From the NCBI GenBank assembly GCA_910579125.1, contig CAJTTH010000024.1, positions 42,387 through 48,701 of the forward strand: a stretch of 6,315 nt of DNA, written 5' to 3'. Shown here piece by piece: positions 1 through 6,219 of the stretch. The number at the start of each line of letters is the position of its first letter. Position 1 is the first letter of the stretch. This DNA comes from an uncultured Oscillospiraceae bacterium. Lineage in GTDB: Bacteria > Bacillota > Clostridia > Oscillospirales > Ruminococcaceae. The translations under genes and the position numbers were made by a program. The notes under the pieces are model-generated. The model did not search any database. It had not been told where the DNA came from and saw nothing but the letters and a program-made list of their open reading frames with translations.

Positions 1-975
1 TAAGTTTGTAGTATAATTATCTGTAGAGACTTGTCTGCCGTCCTCCGACATTGAACCGACCTGTTCCATTGTTTTGACGTTATTTGGATCCTGCATCGGT
101 TTCTTGTCGAAAATCGCCGAGAAAAGGCGGTTGAAAGAATTCTTAAGGGACTCGCGCAGGGTTCCCGAGGAGATCTGAGTAAGCAGCAGATTGAAGTACT
201 CCTTGCACATATAAGGGCTGTTGTTGTAGCGAGAAAGATTGTGCGTGATAAGCGGAATAAGCATTTGCGTTTTATCGTCGTTCAGCAGACTGCCGCTCAC
301 ATCTTTGAGTATCGCGAGCGTCTCGCCCTTTAAGTAGTCGAAATATTTTTCCGAGTCGTCCGCGCCCCATTCCTTTGAAAGGTTAAGCAGCTTTTCCGAG
401 AGCTTCTCGTTCGGCGAATAATAGTCCGACAGAAATTTGAGGTTTGCACGGAGCGCTCCAAGTATTTCATCGCGGTTCTGAGCAAAGTTTATGGATTTCA
501 GAAGATTTCCGATTATCTCCTTTGTTCCGGAATCGGTAGTTGTCTGAGCTACCTCGCGGAGAACGTCGTAAAACTCGTGACCCGAGAACATGGTGTTCTG
601 CTGCTCTTGATTGACGATTTCCTGAACAAGCTGCTCGGGTGTGATGTAAATTTCCTTGGCAAGGTTTTCCAGACTGCCGTACAGCTCGGTGTGACCCGTG
701 ATAAGCGCTTGATTTAAAACCTCGACGTTGAGCAGGTCTTTGAGCATCTCGACGGCAAGTGTAGGGTCTTTGGCGACGGCAACCCTGAGCGGGATAAGCT
801 CGCGGTTCCCCATTTCGAGACGGCTTTTAGCCGCCGCGTCGCTGTCCACACCCGCGCCACCCACGCCGGTGAGTTTGACAATGTCAAACGGTTCGGTGTT
901 AGCGTCCTGCTGACGAGGGCTGTAATTATAGTTCTTGGACGTTATGGGGTTATTTATCTGTGGAATCTGCGCCAT
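1..975 (-). CDS. Uncharacterised protein, N-terminal 325 residues (3' end outside window)
   Basis: I do not recognise this protein. The frame stays open from an ATG at 975 to the left edge (325 codons, no stop), so the C-terminus is missing. The start is well supported: on the minus strand an AGGAGG at 989-984 lies 8 nt before the ATG. The product starts MAQIPQINNP. Residues 1-30 are polar, Asn/Gln/Pro-rich and probably disordered. Residues 31-60 include a Gly/Ala-rich stretch (TGVGGAGVDSDAAAK). From about 60 to 290 it looks mainly alpha-helical, with many Leu/Glu/Lys/Asn residues and an acidic bias. After about 291 it becomes polar and low in hydrophobics again. No signal peptide, membrane segment or catalytic motif is visible. 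It is transcribed away from the che operon and shares its upstream region. A link to motility or chemotaxis is only a positional guess. That the gene is real is fairly certain; its function is unknown. Confidence 0.82.
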   Translation of the reverse strand, partial: MAQIPQINNPITSKNYNYSPRQQDANTEPFDIVKLTGVGGAGVDSDAAAKSRLEMGNRELIPLRVAVAKDPTLAVEMLKDLLNVEVLNQALITGHTELYGSLENLAKEIYITPEQLVQEIVNQEQQNTMFSGHEFYDVLREVAQTTTDSGTKEIIGNLLKSINFAQNRDEILGALRANLKFLSDYYSPNEKLSEKLLNLSKEWGADDSEKYFDYLKGETLAILKDVSGSLLNDDKTQMLIPLITHNLSRYNNSPYMCKEYFNLLLTQISSGTLRESLKNSFNRLFSAIFDKKPMQDPNNVKTMEQVGSMSEDGRQVSTDNYTTNL

Positions 976-1010
976 TTGGTTTCCCTCCTAAATATATTGG
1001 CTCTTACTTT

Positions 1011-1038
1011 ATTGTAGCACATTTTGACAGAATATAAA
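1011..1038 (-). promoter_or_regulatory. Likely vegetative promoter for the minus-strand gene
   Basis: Reading the minus strand, an extended -10 element TGCTACAAT spans 1019-1011 (TG, one base, then TACAAT, one mismatch to TATAAT). A -35 candidate TTTATA (4 of 6 matches to TTGACA) sits at 1038-1033, with a 16 nt spacer. Transcription would begin near 1004, leaving a leader of about 30 nt with the ribosome binding site at 989-984. This is the best promoter match in the divergent region. It is a motif match only. Confidence 0.5.
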
Positions 1039-1073
1039 AGGGCTTTTTGAAAAAAATTTTAGAATCGGCAAAT

Positions 1074-1087
1074 CGGGGGGTTCCCCG
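1074..1087. repeat. Short GC-rich inverted repeat in the divergent intergenic region
   Basis: CGGGG (1074-1078) and CCCCG (1083-1087) are complementary around a GGTT loop, giving a 5 bp all-GC stem in otherwise AT-rich DNA. No T-run follows on either strand, so it is not a standard terminator. It lies between the two divergent genes. It could be an RNA structure in the cheA leader if transcription starts upstream of it, or a protein-binding site. Its role is unknown. Confidence 0.35.
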
Positions 1088-1098
1088 CAGCGGTTCTT

Positions 1099-1109
1099 TG
1101 ATATATATT
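1099..1109 (+). promoter_or_regulatory. Weak candidate promoter for the che operon
   Basis: TGATATATATT contains an extended -10-like element (TG, A, TATATA), but no convincing -35 exists at 16-18 nt upstream. A TTGACA at 1024-1029 is a perfect -35 word, but no -10 lies at proper spacing from it. A TAGAAT at 1060-1065 is a further isolated -10 word. A SigD/sigma-28 type promoter (TAAA, about 15 nt, GCCGATAT), as expected for many chemotaxis genes, was sought and not found on this strand. The real start site could differ from all of these. Confidence 0.22.
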
Positions 1110-1139
1110 TCTTTAAAAATAAACGCCTTGTGCGTATTC

Positions 1140-1147
1140 GGAAAGGA
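1140..1147 (+). promoter_or_regulatory. Ribosome binding site that fixes the cheA start
   Basis: GGAAAGGA lies 9 nt before the ATG at 1157. An in-frame GTG at 1130 would add nine residues (MRIRKGIDI) but has only an AT-rich, SD-free sequence in front of it. Those nine codons also overlap this ribosome binding site. The ATG is therefore the supported start. Confidence 0.75.
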
Positions 1148-1156
1148 ATTGATATT

Positions 1157-3295
1157 ATGGCAAAAATTGAACCCGGCATGGAAGCTATGCTTGATATGTA
1201 TTTCTTCGAGACGAACTCCTTGCTGGAGCAGCTTGACGAAATTTTGCTCCGCACAGAGCAGGCAAACGCCTTTGAAAGCGACGACATTAAAGAAATATTC
1301 CGTATCATGCATACGATAAAGGGCTCTTCGGCAATGATGGGCTTCGACAATCTTTCGGTCCTCGCGCATAAAGCGGAGGATATGTTCTTCGTTATCCGCG
1401 AGAATCCTGACGTCATCACGGACGTAAGCTTCGTTTACGATCTTGTATTCCAGGTTTCCGACTCGTATAAGGCACAGATCGAGGCAATCCAGAATAATAT
1501 CGGCGGCGAATACGAGCAGATGGACTTTGACGAGCTTACAAGCAAGCTCATCAAGGCGCGCGACAAGCTCAACTCCGAGGCTTCAGGAGATGCTGCGCCC
1601 GCAGATACGCAGGCGGCTCCTGCGGCAAGTTCAGCGGCGTCGGCTGCTGCCGGAGGCAACGACAAGATATCCGTGCGCGTGTTCTTCGAGGAAGGCTGCC
1701 AGATGGAAAATCTGCGCGCTTTCCTGCTTATAAACACTATCCGCGAGGAGTGCTCTTTCTTGGAGTTTTCGCCTGCGGACGTTGAGACTAACGCCGAATC
1801 TTCAAAGGAGATAGTTGATCACGGTTTCCTTATCACGTTCTCCGCTAACGATGACCGCGATTATATACTTAAGCAGATTGAGACCGCGCTTAACGTTCAG
1901 TCTTACGAGATAGTTTCCGGCGACGAGGCAAAGCCCGCCGGGACTGAGGCTGCCGCTCCCAAGGCGGAAGTACCCCCCGAGCCTGTAAAAGAGATCAAGA
2001 CCGAAAAACCCGCTCCCGCGCCGAAAGCTCCCGAAAAATCCAAGCCGACCGATCAGTCTATCGAAAAGGCACAAGCTGCCGTCGCGAACGCAAACGCACA
2101 GCAGGCTGCTTCGGGCGGTGCTCAGAAACAGAGCCTTATCAGCGTAAATCTGGCAAAGCTGGACGCGCTGCATGACATTGTCGGCGAGATCATCACCACC
2201 GAGTCTATGGTTATCTCCAACCCCGACCTTGAGGGTCTGGAGCTTGAAAGTTTTACCAAGGCTGCGCGCGATCTGAAAAAGCTCACAAGCGAACTTCAGG
2301 ATACCGTTATGTCTATCCGAATGGTTCCGCTGGCAGGCGTGTTCCAGAAGATGAACAGAATTGTACGCGATATGCGCAAGAAGCTCAATAAGGACGTTGA
2401 GTTTGTTATGGAGGGCGAGGACACCGAGGTCGACAAGTCTATCGTCGACAGTCTTCAGGATCCCATTATGCACCTTGTCCGCAACTGTATGGATCACGGT
2501 ATAGAGGACGACGTTCAGGACAGAATTTATGCGGGCAAACCCGAAAAGGGCACGTTGCGTCTTTCTGCTCAGAACGCATCGGGAGAGGTTATTATAACGA
2601 TCTCCGACGACGGTGCGGGTATTGACCCAGACAAGATCATGGCTAAGGCAAAGAAAATGAATCTTCTGACAAAGCCCGAGAATGAGTATTCCGAAAAGGA
2701 GATTCAGAACCTCATTCTGCTGCCCGGTTTCTCAACGAACGAGCAAGTCACCGAGTTCAGCGGCAGAGGCGTCGGTATGGACGTCGTAAAGGCGAACGTT
2801 GAAAAGTGCAACGGTTCTATTATAGTTGACTCCAAGAAAGGCGTCGGCACCAACTTCATTATTAAAATACCGCTTACGCTGGCTATCATCGACGGTATGG
2901 AGATCACGGTCGGCGATCTGGTATTCACAGTGCCGATATCGACTATCCATGAGAGCTTTAAGGTAGAGCCGGAGCAGATACTCCGCGATACAAGCGGCAA
3001 CGAAATGATCATGATAAGAGGAGTATGCTACCCGATACTGCGTATGCATGAGAAATTCGGTATAGATACGGAGATCACCGATCTTCAGGACGGCATTCTG
3101 CTTCTGGTTGAGTCGAACAACAAATCTGTCTGCATTTTCGCCGACAAGCTGATTGGAGAGCAGCAAGTCGTTGTAAAGCCGTTCCCGAAATACCTGTCGC
3201 GTTACAACATCAAGAGCGAGGGACTGTCGGGCTGTACGATAATGGGCGACGGAAGCATTTCGCTTATCATCGACACAAATACGCTTATCGGTTAA
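1157..3295 (+). CDS. cheA: Chemotaxis histidine kinase CheA
   Basis: Cytoplasmic sensor kinase of the chemoreceptor array. It autophosphorylates on histidine and donates phosphate to CheY and CheB. The 712-residue product (from the ATG at 1157) has the full five-domain order. P1 (Hpt, about 1-105) carries the phospho-acceptor His52 in MHTIKGSSAMMGF. An Ala-rich linker (about 143-167) leads to a P2-like response-regulator docking domain (about 169-255). A Pro/Ala/Lys/Glu linker follows (about 256-325). P3 dimerisation is about 328-385. P4 ATPase is about 386-572, with N-box HLVRN (Asn443), G1 DDGAGID (484-490), GFST (524-527) and GRGVGMD (536-542). P5, CheW-like, is about 575-712. All kinase motifs are intact and there is no fused receiver domain. 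It is first in the operon, and its TAA overlaps the cheW ribosome binding site. The family assignment is essentially certain. The P2 call is by position and by the VRVFFEEGC and NLRAFLLIN segments. Confidence 0.97.
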   Translation: MAKIEPGMEAMLDMYFFETNSLLEQLDEILLRTEQANAFESDDIKEIFRIMHTIKGSSAMMGFDNLSVLAHKAEDMFFVIRENPDVITDVSFVYDLVFQVSDSYKAQIEAIQNNIGGEYEQMDFDELTSKLIKARDKLNSEASGDAAPADTQAAPAASSAASAAAGGNDKISVRVFFEEGCQMENLRAFLLINTIREECSFLEFSPADVETNAESSKEIVDHGFLITFSANDDRDYILKQIETALNVQSYEIVSGDEAKPAGTEAAAPKAEVPPEPVKEIKTEKPAPAPKAPEKSKPTDQSIEKAQAAVANANAQQAASGGAQKQSLISVNLAKLDALHDIVGEIITTESMVISNPDLEGLELESFTKAARDLKKLTSELQDTVMSIRMVPLAGVFQKMNRIVRDMRKKLNKDVEFVMEGEDTEVDKSIVDSLQDPIMHLVRNCMDHGIEDDVQDRIYAGKPEKGTLRLSAQNASGEVIITISDDGAGIDPDKIMAKAKKMNLLTKPENEYSEKEIQNLILLPGFSTNEQVTEFSGRGVGMDVVKANVEKCNGSIIVDSKKGVGTNFIIKIPLTLAIIDGMEITVGDLVFTVPISTIHESFKVEPEQILRDTSGNEMIMIRGVCYPILRMHEKFGIDTEITDLQDGILLLVESNNKSVCIFADKLIGEQQVVVKPFPKYLSRYNIKSEGLSGCTIMGDGSISLIIDTNTLIG

Positions 3296-3300
3296 GGAGG
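3294..3300 (+). promoter_or_regulatory. cheW ribosome binding site overlapping the cheA stop codon
   Basis: AAGGAGG begins inside the cheA TAA (3293-3295) and ends 10 nt before the cheW ATG at 3311. Ribosomes finishing cheA would cover it. This suggests coupled translation and matched CheA and CheW output. Confidence 0.75.
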
Positions 3301-3310
3301 ATAAATTTAC

Positions 3311-3811
3311 ATGACTAACGATGTAATAAAGGAAGCAGTTGCCAAACAGCAATCAGGCGACAGAAAGCTGGCTGCCGATAACAGTATTCTCGGTAAGGTA
3401 ATGACTTTTAATATCGGCGAACAGGTCTACGGTATTGAGATCCAGTATATCACAGAGATCATAGGTGTGTCGCATATCACCAAAGTTCCGCACGTTCCGA
3501 ATTATATAAAAGGCATAATCAACGTGCGCTCCAAGGTCGTTCCGATAATTGATATAAGAATTCGTTTCGGAAAACCCGAAATACCCTATACAAATCACAC
3601 CTGTATTATAACGCTTGATTTTAACGACATTGCTGTCGGTATCATCGTTGACAGCGTCGCGGACGTCGAGGATATCCATACAGGCGATATTTCGGCTGCT
3701 CCCGAAAACAAAAATGTAAACACCAACGATTTCATTCAATATATGATCCGCGGTGAAAATGACACCACAAAACTCATACTTGACGTTGCAAAGCTGCTTG
3801 ACGAGGCTTAA
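3311..3811 (+). CDS. cheW: Chemotaxis coupling protein CheW
   Basis: Adaptor that links the cytoplasmic tips of chemoreceptors to the P5 domain of CheA and is needed for receptor control of the kinase. It has 166 residues. A polar N-terminal extension (about 1-27) precedes a single CheW-like SH3-type domain (about 28-164). Diagnostic segments are YGIEIQYITEI (40-50), VPHVPNYIKGIINVRSKVVP (59-78) followed by IIDIRIRFG (79-87), and VGIIVDSVADVEDI (109-122). The usual NLRG turn here reads NVRS, so Gly is replaced by Ser while the Arg is kept. The start is set by the strong AAGGAGG upstream. The gene lies 15 nt after cheA and 3 nt before cheR. A CheV is ruled out because no receiver domain is present. 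Confidence 0.95.
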   Translation: MTNDVIKEAVAKQQSGDRKLAADNSILGKVMTFNIGEQVYGIEIQYITEIIGVSHITKVPHVPNYIKGIINVRSKVVPIIDIRIRFGKPEIPYTNHTCIITLDFNDIAVGIIVDSVADVEDIHTGDISAAPENKNVNTNDFIQYMIRGENDTTKLILDVAKLLDEA

Positions 3812-3814
3812 ATT

Positions 3815-4642
3815 ATGGATATAACCGAGGCCGAATTTCAACGACTTGTTAAATTTATGTACGACAACTTCGGAATAAATCTTTCCGCAAAAAAGGTTCT
3901 CGTACAGGGCAGACTCGGAAATATGCTCAGAGAGCGCGGATTTACTAACTATAACGATTATATCGACGCCGTTTTAAAGGACACCACCGGCGCGGAGGTC
4001 ACTACTATATTAAATAAGCTGACCACAAACCATACGTTCTTTATGCGTGAACCGGAGCACTATACGTTCTTAAAGGAAACTATTCTGCCGTATATGGTGG
4101 AAACCTGCAGCAAGGATCATGTGCTCAGAATATGGAGCGCGGCATGTTCCTCAGGTGAGGAGTGTTATACCACCGCCATGCTTATGGATCAGTATTTCGG
4201 TGCGGAGAAGGCTAAATGGGATACCCGTATCCTTGCCACGGATATTTCGCAGAGCGTTATTTCAAAGGCAAAGGCGGGCATCTATCAGGAGGACGGAATG
4301 AAAGGACTTTCCAACGACTGGAAAGCACGCTACTTCAACAACCTCGGCAACGGCAAATACGAAATATGTCAGGGAATAAAAGACGAGGTAATTTTCAAGA
4401 CGTTCAACCTTATGGATCCCATGCCGGATAAGTACAAAATGAAGCCGTTTGATCTGATTTTCTGCCGCAATGTTATGATCTACTTCGATCAGCCGACAAA
4501 ACAGGCGCTTGTAAACAGATTTTACGACGTTGTAAAACCCGGCGGCTATTTCTTCATCGGTCACGCCGAAAGTGTAAACCGCGCGGATACTCAATTCGAT
4601 TATATAAAACCCGCAATATACCGCCGTCCGGAAAAGGGATAA
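3815..4642 (+). CDS. cheR: Chemoreceptor glutamate methyltransferase CheR
   Basis: Uses S-adenosylmethionine to methylate specific glutamates of chemoreceptors, raising kinase activity as part of adaptation. The 275-residue product has the normal family length. The N-terminal helical domain (about 1-70) leads into NHTFFMREP (72-80), which matches the conserved N-x-T-x-F-F-R-E type motif. The Rossmann-like SAM domain shows IWSAACSSGEECYT (106-119), the acidic residue Asp143 in LATDIS, FDLIFCRNVMIYFD (212-225) and GGYFFIGHAES (243-253). The usual GEEPYS/T at the first SAM loop reads GEECYT, a mild change. Only 3 nt separate it from cheW. The sole SD-like sequence is GAGG at 3803-3806 inside the cheW end, so translation is probably coupled. 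It complements cheB downstream. Confidence 0.96.
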   Translation: MDITEAEFQRLVKFMYDNFGINLSAKKVLVQGRLGNMLRERGFTNYNDYIDAVLKDTTGAEVTTILNKLTTNHTFFMREPEHYTFLKETILPYMVETCSKDHVLRIWSAACSSGEECYTTAMLMDQYFGAEKAKWDTRILATDISQSVISKAKAGIYQEDGMKGLSNDWKARYFNNLGNGKYEICQGIKDEVIFKTFNLMDPMPDKYKMKPFDLIFCRNVMIYFDQPTKQALVNRFYDVVKPGGYFFIGHAESVNRADTQFDYIKPAIYRRPEKG

Positions 4643-4662
4643 ACGGCGTGTATAACGGCGTG
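4642..4662 (+). repeat. Tandem 9 bp direct repeat between cheR and cheB
   Basis: AACGGCGTG occurs at 4642-4650 and again at 4654-4662 with 3 nt between copies. It fills half of the only sizeable gap within the operon (42 nt). It precedes the cheB ribosome binding site (AGGAG, 4674-4678). CGCCGT at 4622-4627, at the end of cheR, could pair with ACGGCG of either copy to give a small alternative hairpin. It may be a chance duplication or a local expression control. Confidence 0.4.
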
Positions 4663-4684
4663 CAGAACAAATTAGGAGAAATTT

Positions 4685-5911
4685 ATGGATAGAATTAAAC
4701 TGTTGGTTGTAGATGATTCTATACTTTTCAGAGAAGTGCTCTCCCGCTATATTCAGCAGGACGATATGATTGATATTGTCGGAAAAGCGGGCGACGCTTA
4801 TTCTGCGCGCGATATGATTCTTCAATACGAGCCGGACGTTATGACGCTCGATCTGGAAATGCCGCGTATGGACGGCGCAGCGTTCTTGAAGAAGCTGCTG
4901 CCGCAGTATTACATTTCCACTATCGTGGTTTCAAGCTCCGACGCGCGCAAGGCTGCCTGCAAAGAAGCGGGAGCTGTTGAGTTTCTCGCAAAACCCGCAG
5001 CGCGCACCAATAACGATATGGCAAAGTTCGCTGAGGAGCTTTGCGCCGCCATTCGCCGCGCATATAAATCCAATCATCCGAATGTGAATATGGAAACCAA
5101 ATCTTTAATTACTCCGATCGTCAGTCAATCCGCACCTCAGTCTGCCATAAAATCCACGGTTACCGCAGCACCGCCGAAAAGTAATATGAGCGAAATTGCC
5201 AGAGCTGCGGCAATGGCGGAAAAAGCCGTATCAAAGACAGCACAGAATATTTCAAATTCGGGAATACAGACCATATCCGAGAGCAGAGACAGATCAACTA
5301 TGGCTGCAGTTTCAAACGCTCCAAAACATTCAAAGCTGAAGAAGTCCGAAGCAATAATCGCGTTGGGCGCTTCAACGGGCGGCACGGAGGCTCTCGAACA
5401 GGTTATCAGACTTTTTCCCGAGGATACGCCCCCCGTTATTATCGTGCAGCATATGCCGGCAGGCTTTACTAAGCTGTATTCAGAGCGTCTTAACCGTTCT
5501 TGTAAAATGGAGGTAAGGGAAGCCGTCGACGGCGAACGTCTGCACAGCGGACTTATAGTAGTCGGTGCCGGCGAGCATCATCTCCGTTTATGCAAGGACA
5601 GACAAGGCTGGTATGTCTCCTCAAAACCCGGCGAAAAGGTTTCGGGACATTGTCCGTCTGTCGACGTAATGTTCACATCCGTTGCAGAGGTAGCGGGTCC
5701 GTTGGCTATCGGTGCTATTCTTACGGGAATGGGTCGTGACGGCGCGGACGGTCTGCTTAAAATGCGGCAGGCGGGAGCGTTCACTATCGGACAAGATAAA
5801 GAAACTTGCGTTGTTTACGGTATGCCTATGGAGGCATATAACTGCGGCGCAGTAGAGGTTCAGGCTCCGTTGTACAAAATCGCGGATATAATCCTTAATA
5901 ATCTGTATTAA
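4685..5911 (+). CDS. cheB: Chemotaxis response regulator / receptor methylesterase CheB
   Basis: Removes methyl groups from receptor glutamates (and in many bacteria deamidates receptor glutamines) when phosphorylated by CheA, closing the adaptation loop with CheR. It has 408 residues. The receiver domain (about 1-125) has the acidic pair Asp10/Asp11, phospho-acceptor Asp56 in TLDLEMP, Ser83/Ser84 and Lys103. The C-terminal esterase domain (about 222-408) has LGASTGG (Ser230), VQHMP (His256) and LTGMGRDGADG (Asp352). The spacings, 26 and 96 residues, equal those of the Salmonella triad Ser164/His190/Asp286. The linker (about 126-221) is long and rich in Ser, Ala, Thr, Lys and Asn, which makes the protein longer than the usual 350 or so residues. 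AGGAG at 4674-4678, 6 nt before the ATG, supports the start. It is the last gene before the terminator. Confidence 0.96.
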   Translation: MDRIKLLVVDDSILFREVLSRYIQQDDMIDIVGKAGDAYSARDMILQYEPDVMTLDLEMPRMDGAAFLKKLLPQYYISTIVVSSSDARKAACKEAGAVEFLAKPAARTNNDMAKFAEELCAAIRRAYKSNHPNVNMETKSLITPIVSQSAPQSAIKSTVTAAPPKSNMSEIARAAAMAEKAVSKTAQNISNSGIQTISESRDRSTMAAVSNAPKHSKLKKSEAIIALGASTGGTEALEQVIRLFPEDTPPVIIVQHMPAGFTKLYSERLNRSCKMEVREAVDGERLHSGLIVVGAGEHHLRLCKDRQGWYVSSKPGEKVSGHCPSVDVMFTSVAEVAGPLAIGAILTGMGRDGADGLLKMRQAGAFTIGQDKETCVVYGMPMEAYNCGAVEVQAPLYKIADIILNNLY

Positions 5912-5932
5912 GCATATATTATAATATGTATA

Positions 5933-5966
5933 CCCCCGTTCGGCATCCTGTTGAACGGGGGGTTTT
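5933..5966 (+). terminator. Intrinsic terminator of the che operon
   Basis: CCCCCGTTC (5933-5941) pairs perfectly with GAACGGGGG (5953-5961), a 9 bp GC-rich stem with an 11 nt loop. One extra G and then TTTT (5963-5966) follow. It starts 21 nt after the cheB stop. The T-run is short, but the stem is strong and the position fits the operon end. On the opposite strand the stem is followed by TA-rich sequence rather than a T-run, so it should act mainly on plus-strand transcription. Confidence 0.85.
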
Positions 5967-6139
5967 ACGTTAACTCGGCTTTTTTACTGTTGCTCGTTGC
6001 GGCTTCGTTTATTTTTCTTTATGTCCTCCTGCACCTTGTATAGTACTTAAAATTCAACAGAACTACAATGCTGACTGCTACTTTAATACACTAATGTATG
6101 ATAAAATGTTTTCTAAACTTTTAACAATGAACAATAAAA
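5967..6139. other. Noncoding AT-rich spacer
   Basis: I find no supportable gene on either strand. There is a short T-rich, GC-poor run at 6001-6020. Isolated -10-like words occur at 6064-6069 (TACAAT) and 6097-6102 (TATGAT), without good -35 partners. An AGGAGG on the minus strand (6029-6024) has no start codon at useful spacing. Together with 6140-6315 this makes about 350 gene-free bases after the terminator, large for this otherwise tightly packed window. Confidence 0.6.
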
Positions 6140-6164
6140 AGTTGATAAAAAAGTTATCCTCAAA

Positions 6165-6190
6165 AAGTCAACCGACATTCAACTTGACTT
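6165..6190. repeat. 7 bp inverted repeat within the origin-like region
   Basis: AAGTCAA (6165-6171) and TTGACTT (6184-6190) are exact reverse complements separated by 12 nt. The right arm also contains the -35-like word TTGACT (6184-6189), but no -10 follows at standard spacing. It lies between the two best DnaA-box-like sites. Confidence 0.4.
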
Positions 6191-6200
6191 ATAACTTGTC

Positions 6201-6219
6201 CACATAAAAAAATTATGTG
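6201..6219. repeat. 7 bp inverted repeat overlapping a DnaA-box-like site
   Basis: CACATAA (6201-6207) and TTATGTG (6213-6219) are exact reverse complements around an A5 loop. The left arm shares four bases with the TTGTCCACA box at 6196-6204. No T-run follows, so a terminator is unlikely. Confidence 0.4.

Noticed and set aside
728..913. Plus-strand 61-codon frame opposite the unknown gene
   Set aside because: It has Ser/Ala/Leu-rich low-complexity content and no convincing ribosome binding site. It lies fully antisense to a better supported gene.
1060..1080. GCCGATTC on the minus strand as a sigma-28 type -10
   Set aside because: No TAAA-type -35 lies at about 15 nt upstream. The nearest TCAAA gives a wrong spacing to CCCGATTT.
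1130..1156. GTG at 1130 as the start of cheA
   Set aside because: It has no ribosome binding site, and the extra nine codons cover the GGAAAGGA that serves the ATG at 1157. CheA proteins commonly begin close to this ATG.
1004..1419. Minus-strand frames at the 5' end of cheA and the intergenic region
   Set aside because: They overlap the CheA P1 domain in antisense, and the translations look like reverse-frame noise.
1802..2497. Long minus-strand open frame inside cheA (231 codons)
   Set aside because: It is antisense to clear CheA domains and its translation resembles no protein. It is a shadow of the coding frame, as are the other overlapping frames in cheA, cheW, cheR and cheB.
5913..5930. 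AT palindrome (ATATTATAATAT at 5916-5927) after cheB
   Set aside because: It is a perfect palindrome but purely A/T in an A/T-rich stretch, so chance is a sufficient explanation.
5979..6050. Short minus-strand peptide after an AGGAGG (6029-6024)
   Set aside because: The frame is about 20 codons between stops, has no start codon at useful distance from the AGGAGG, and is too short to support.
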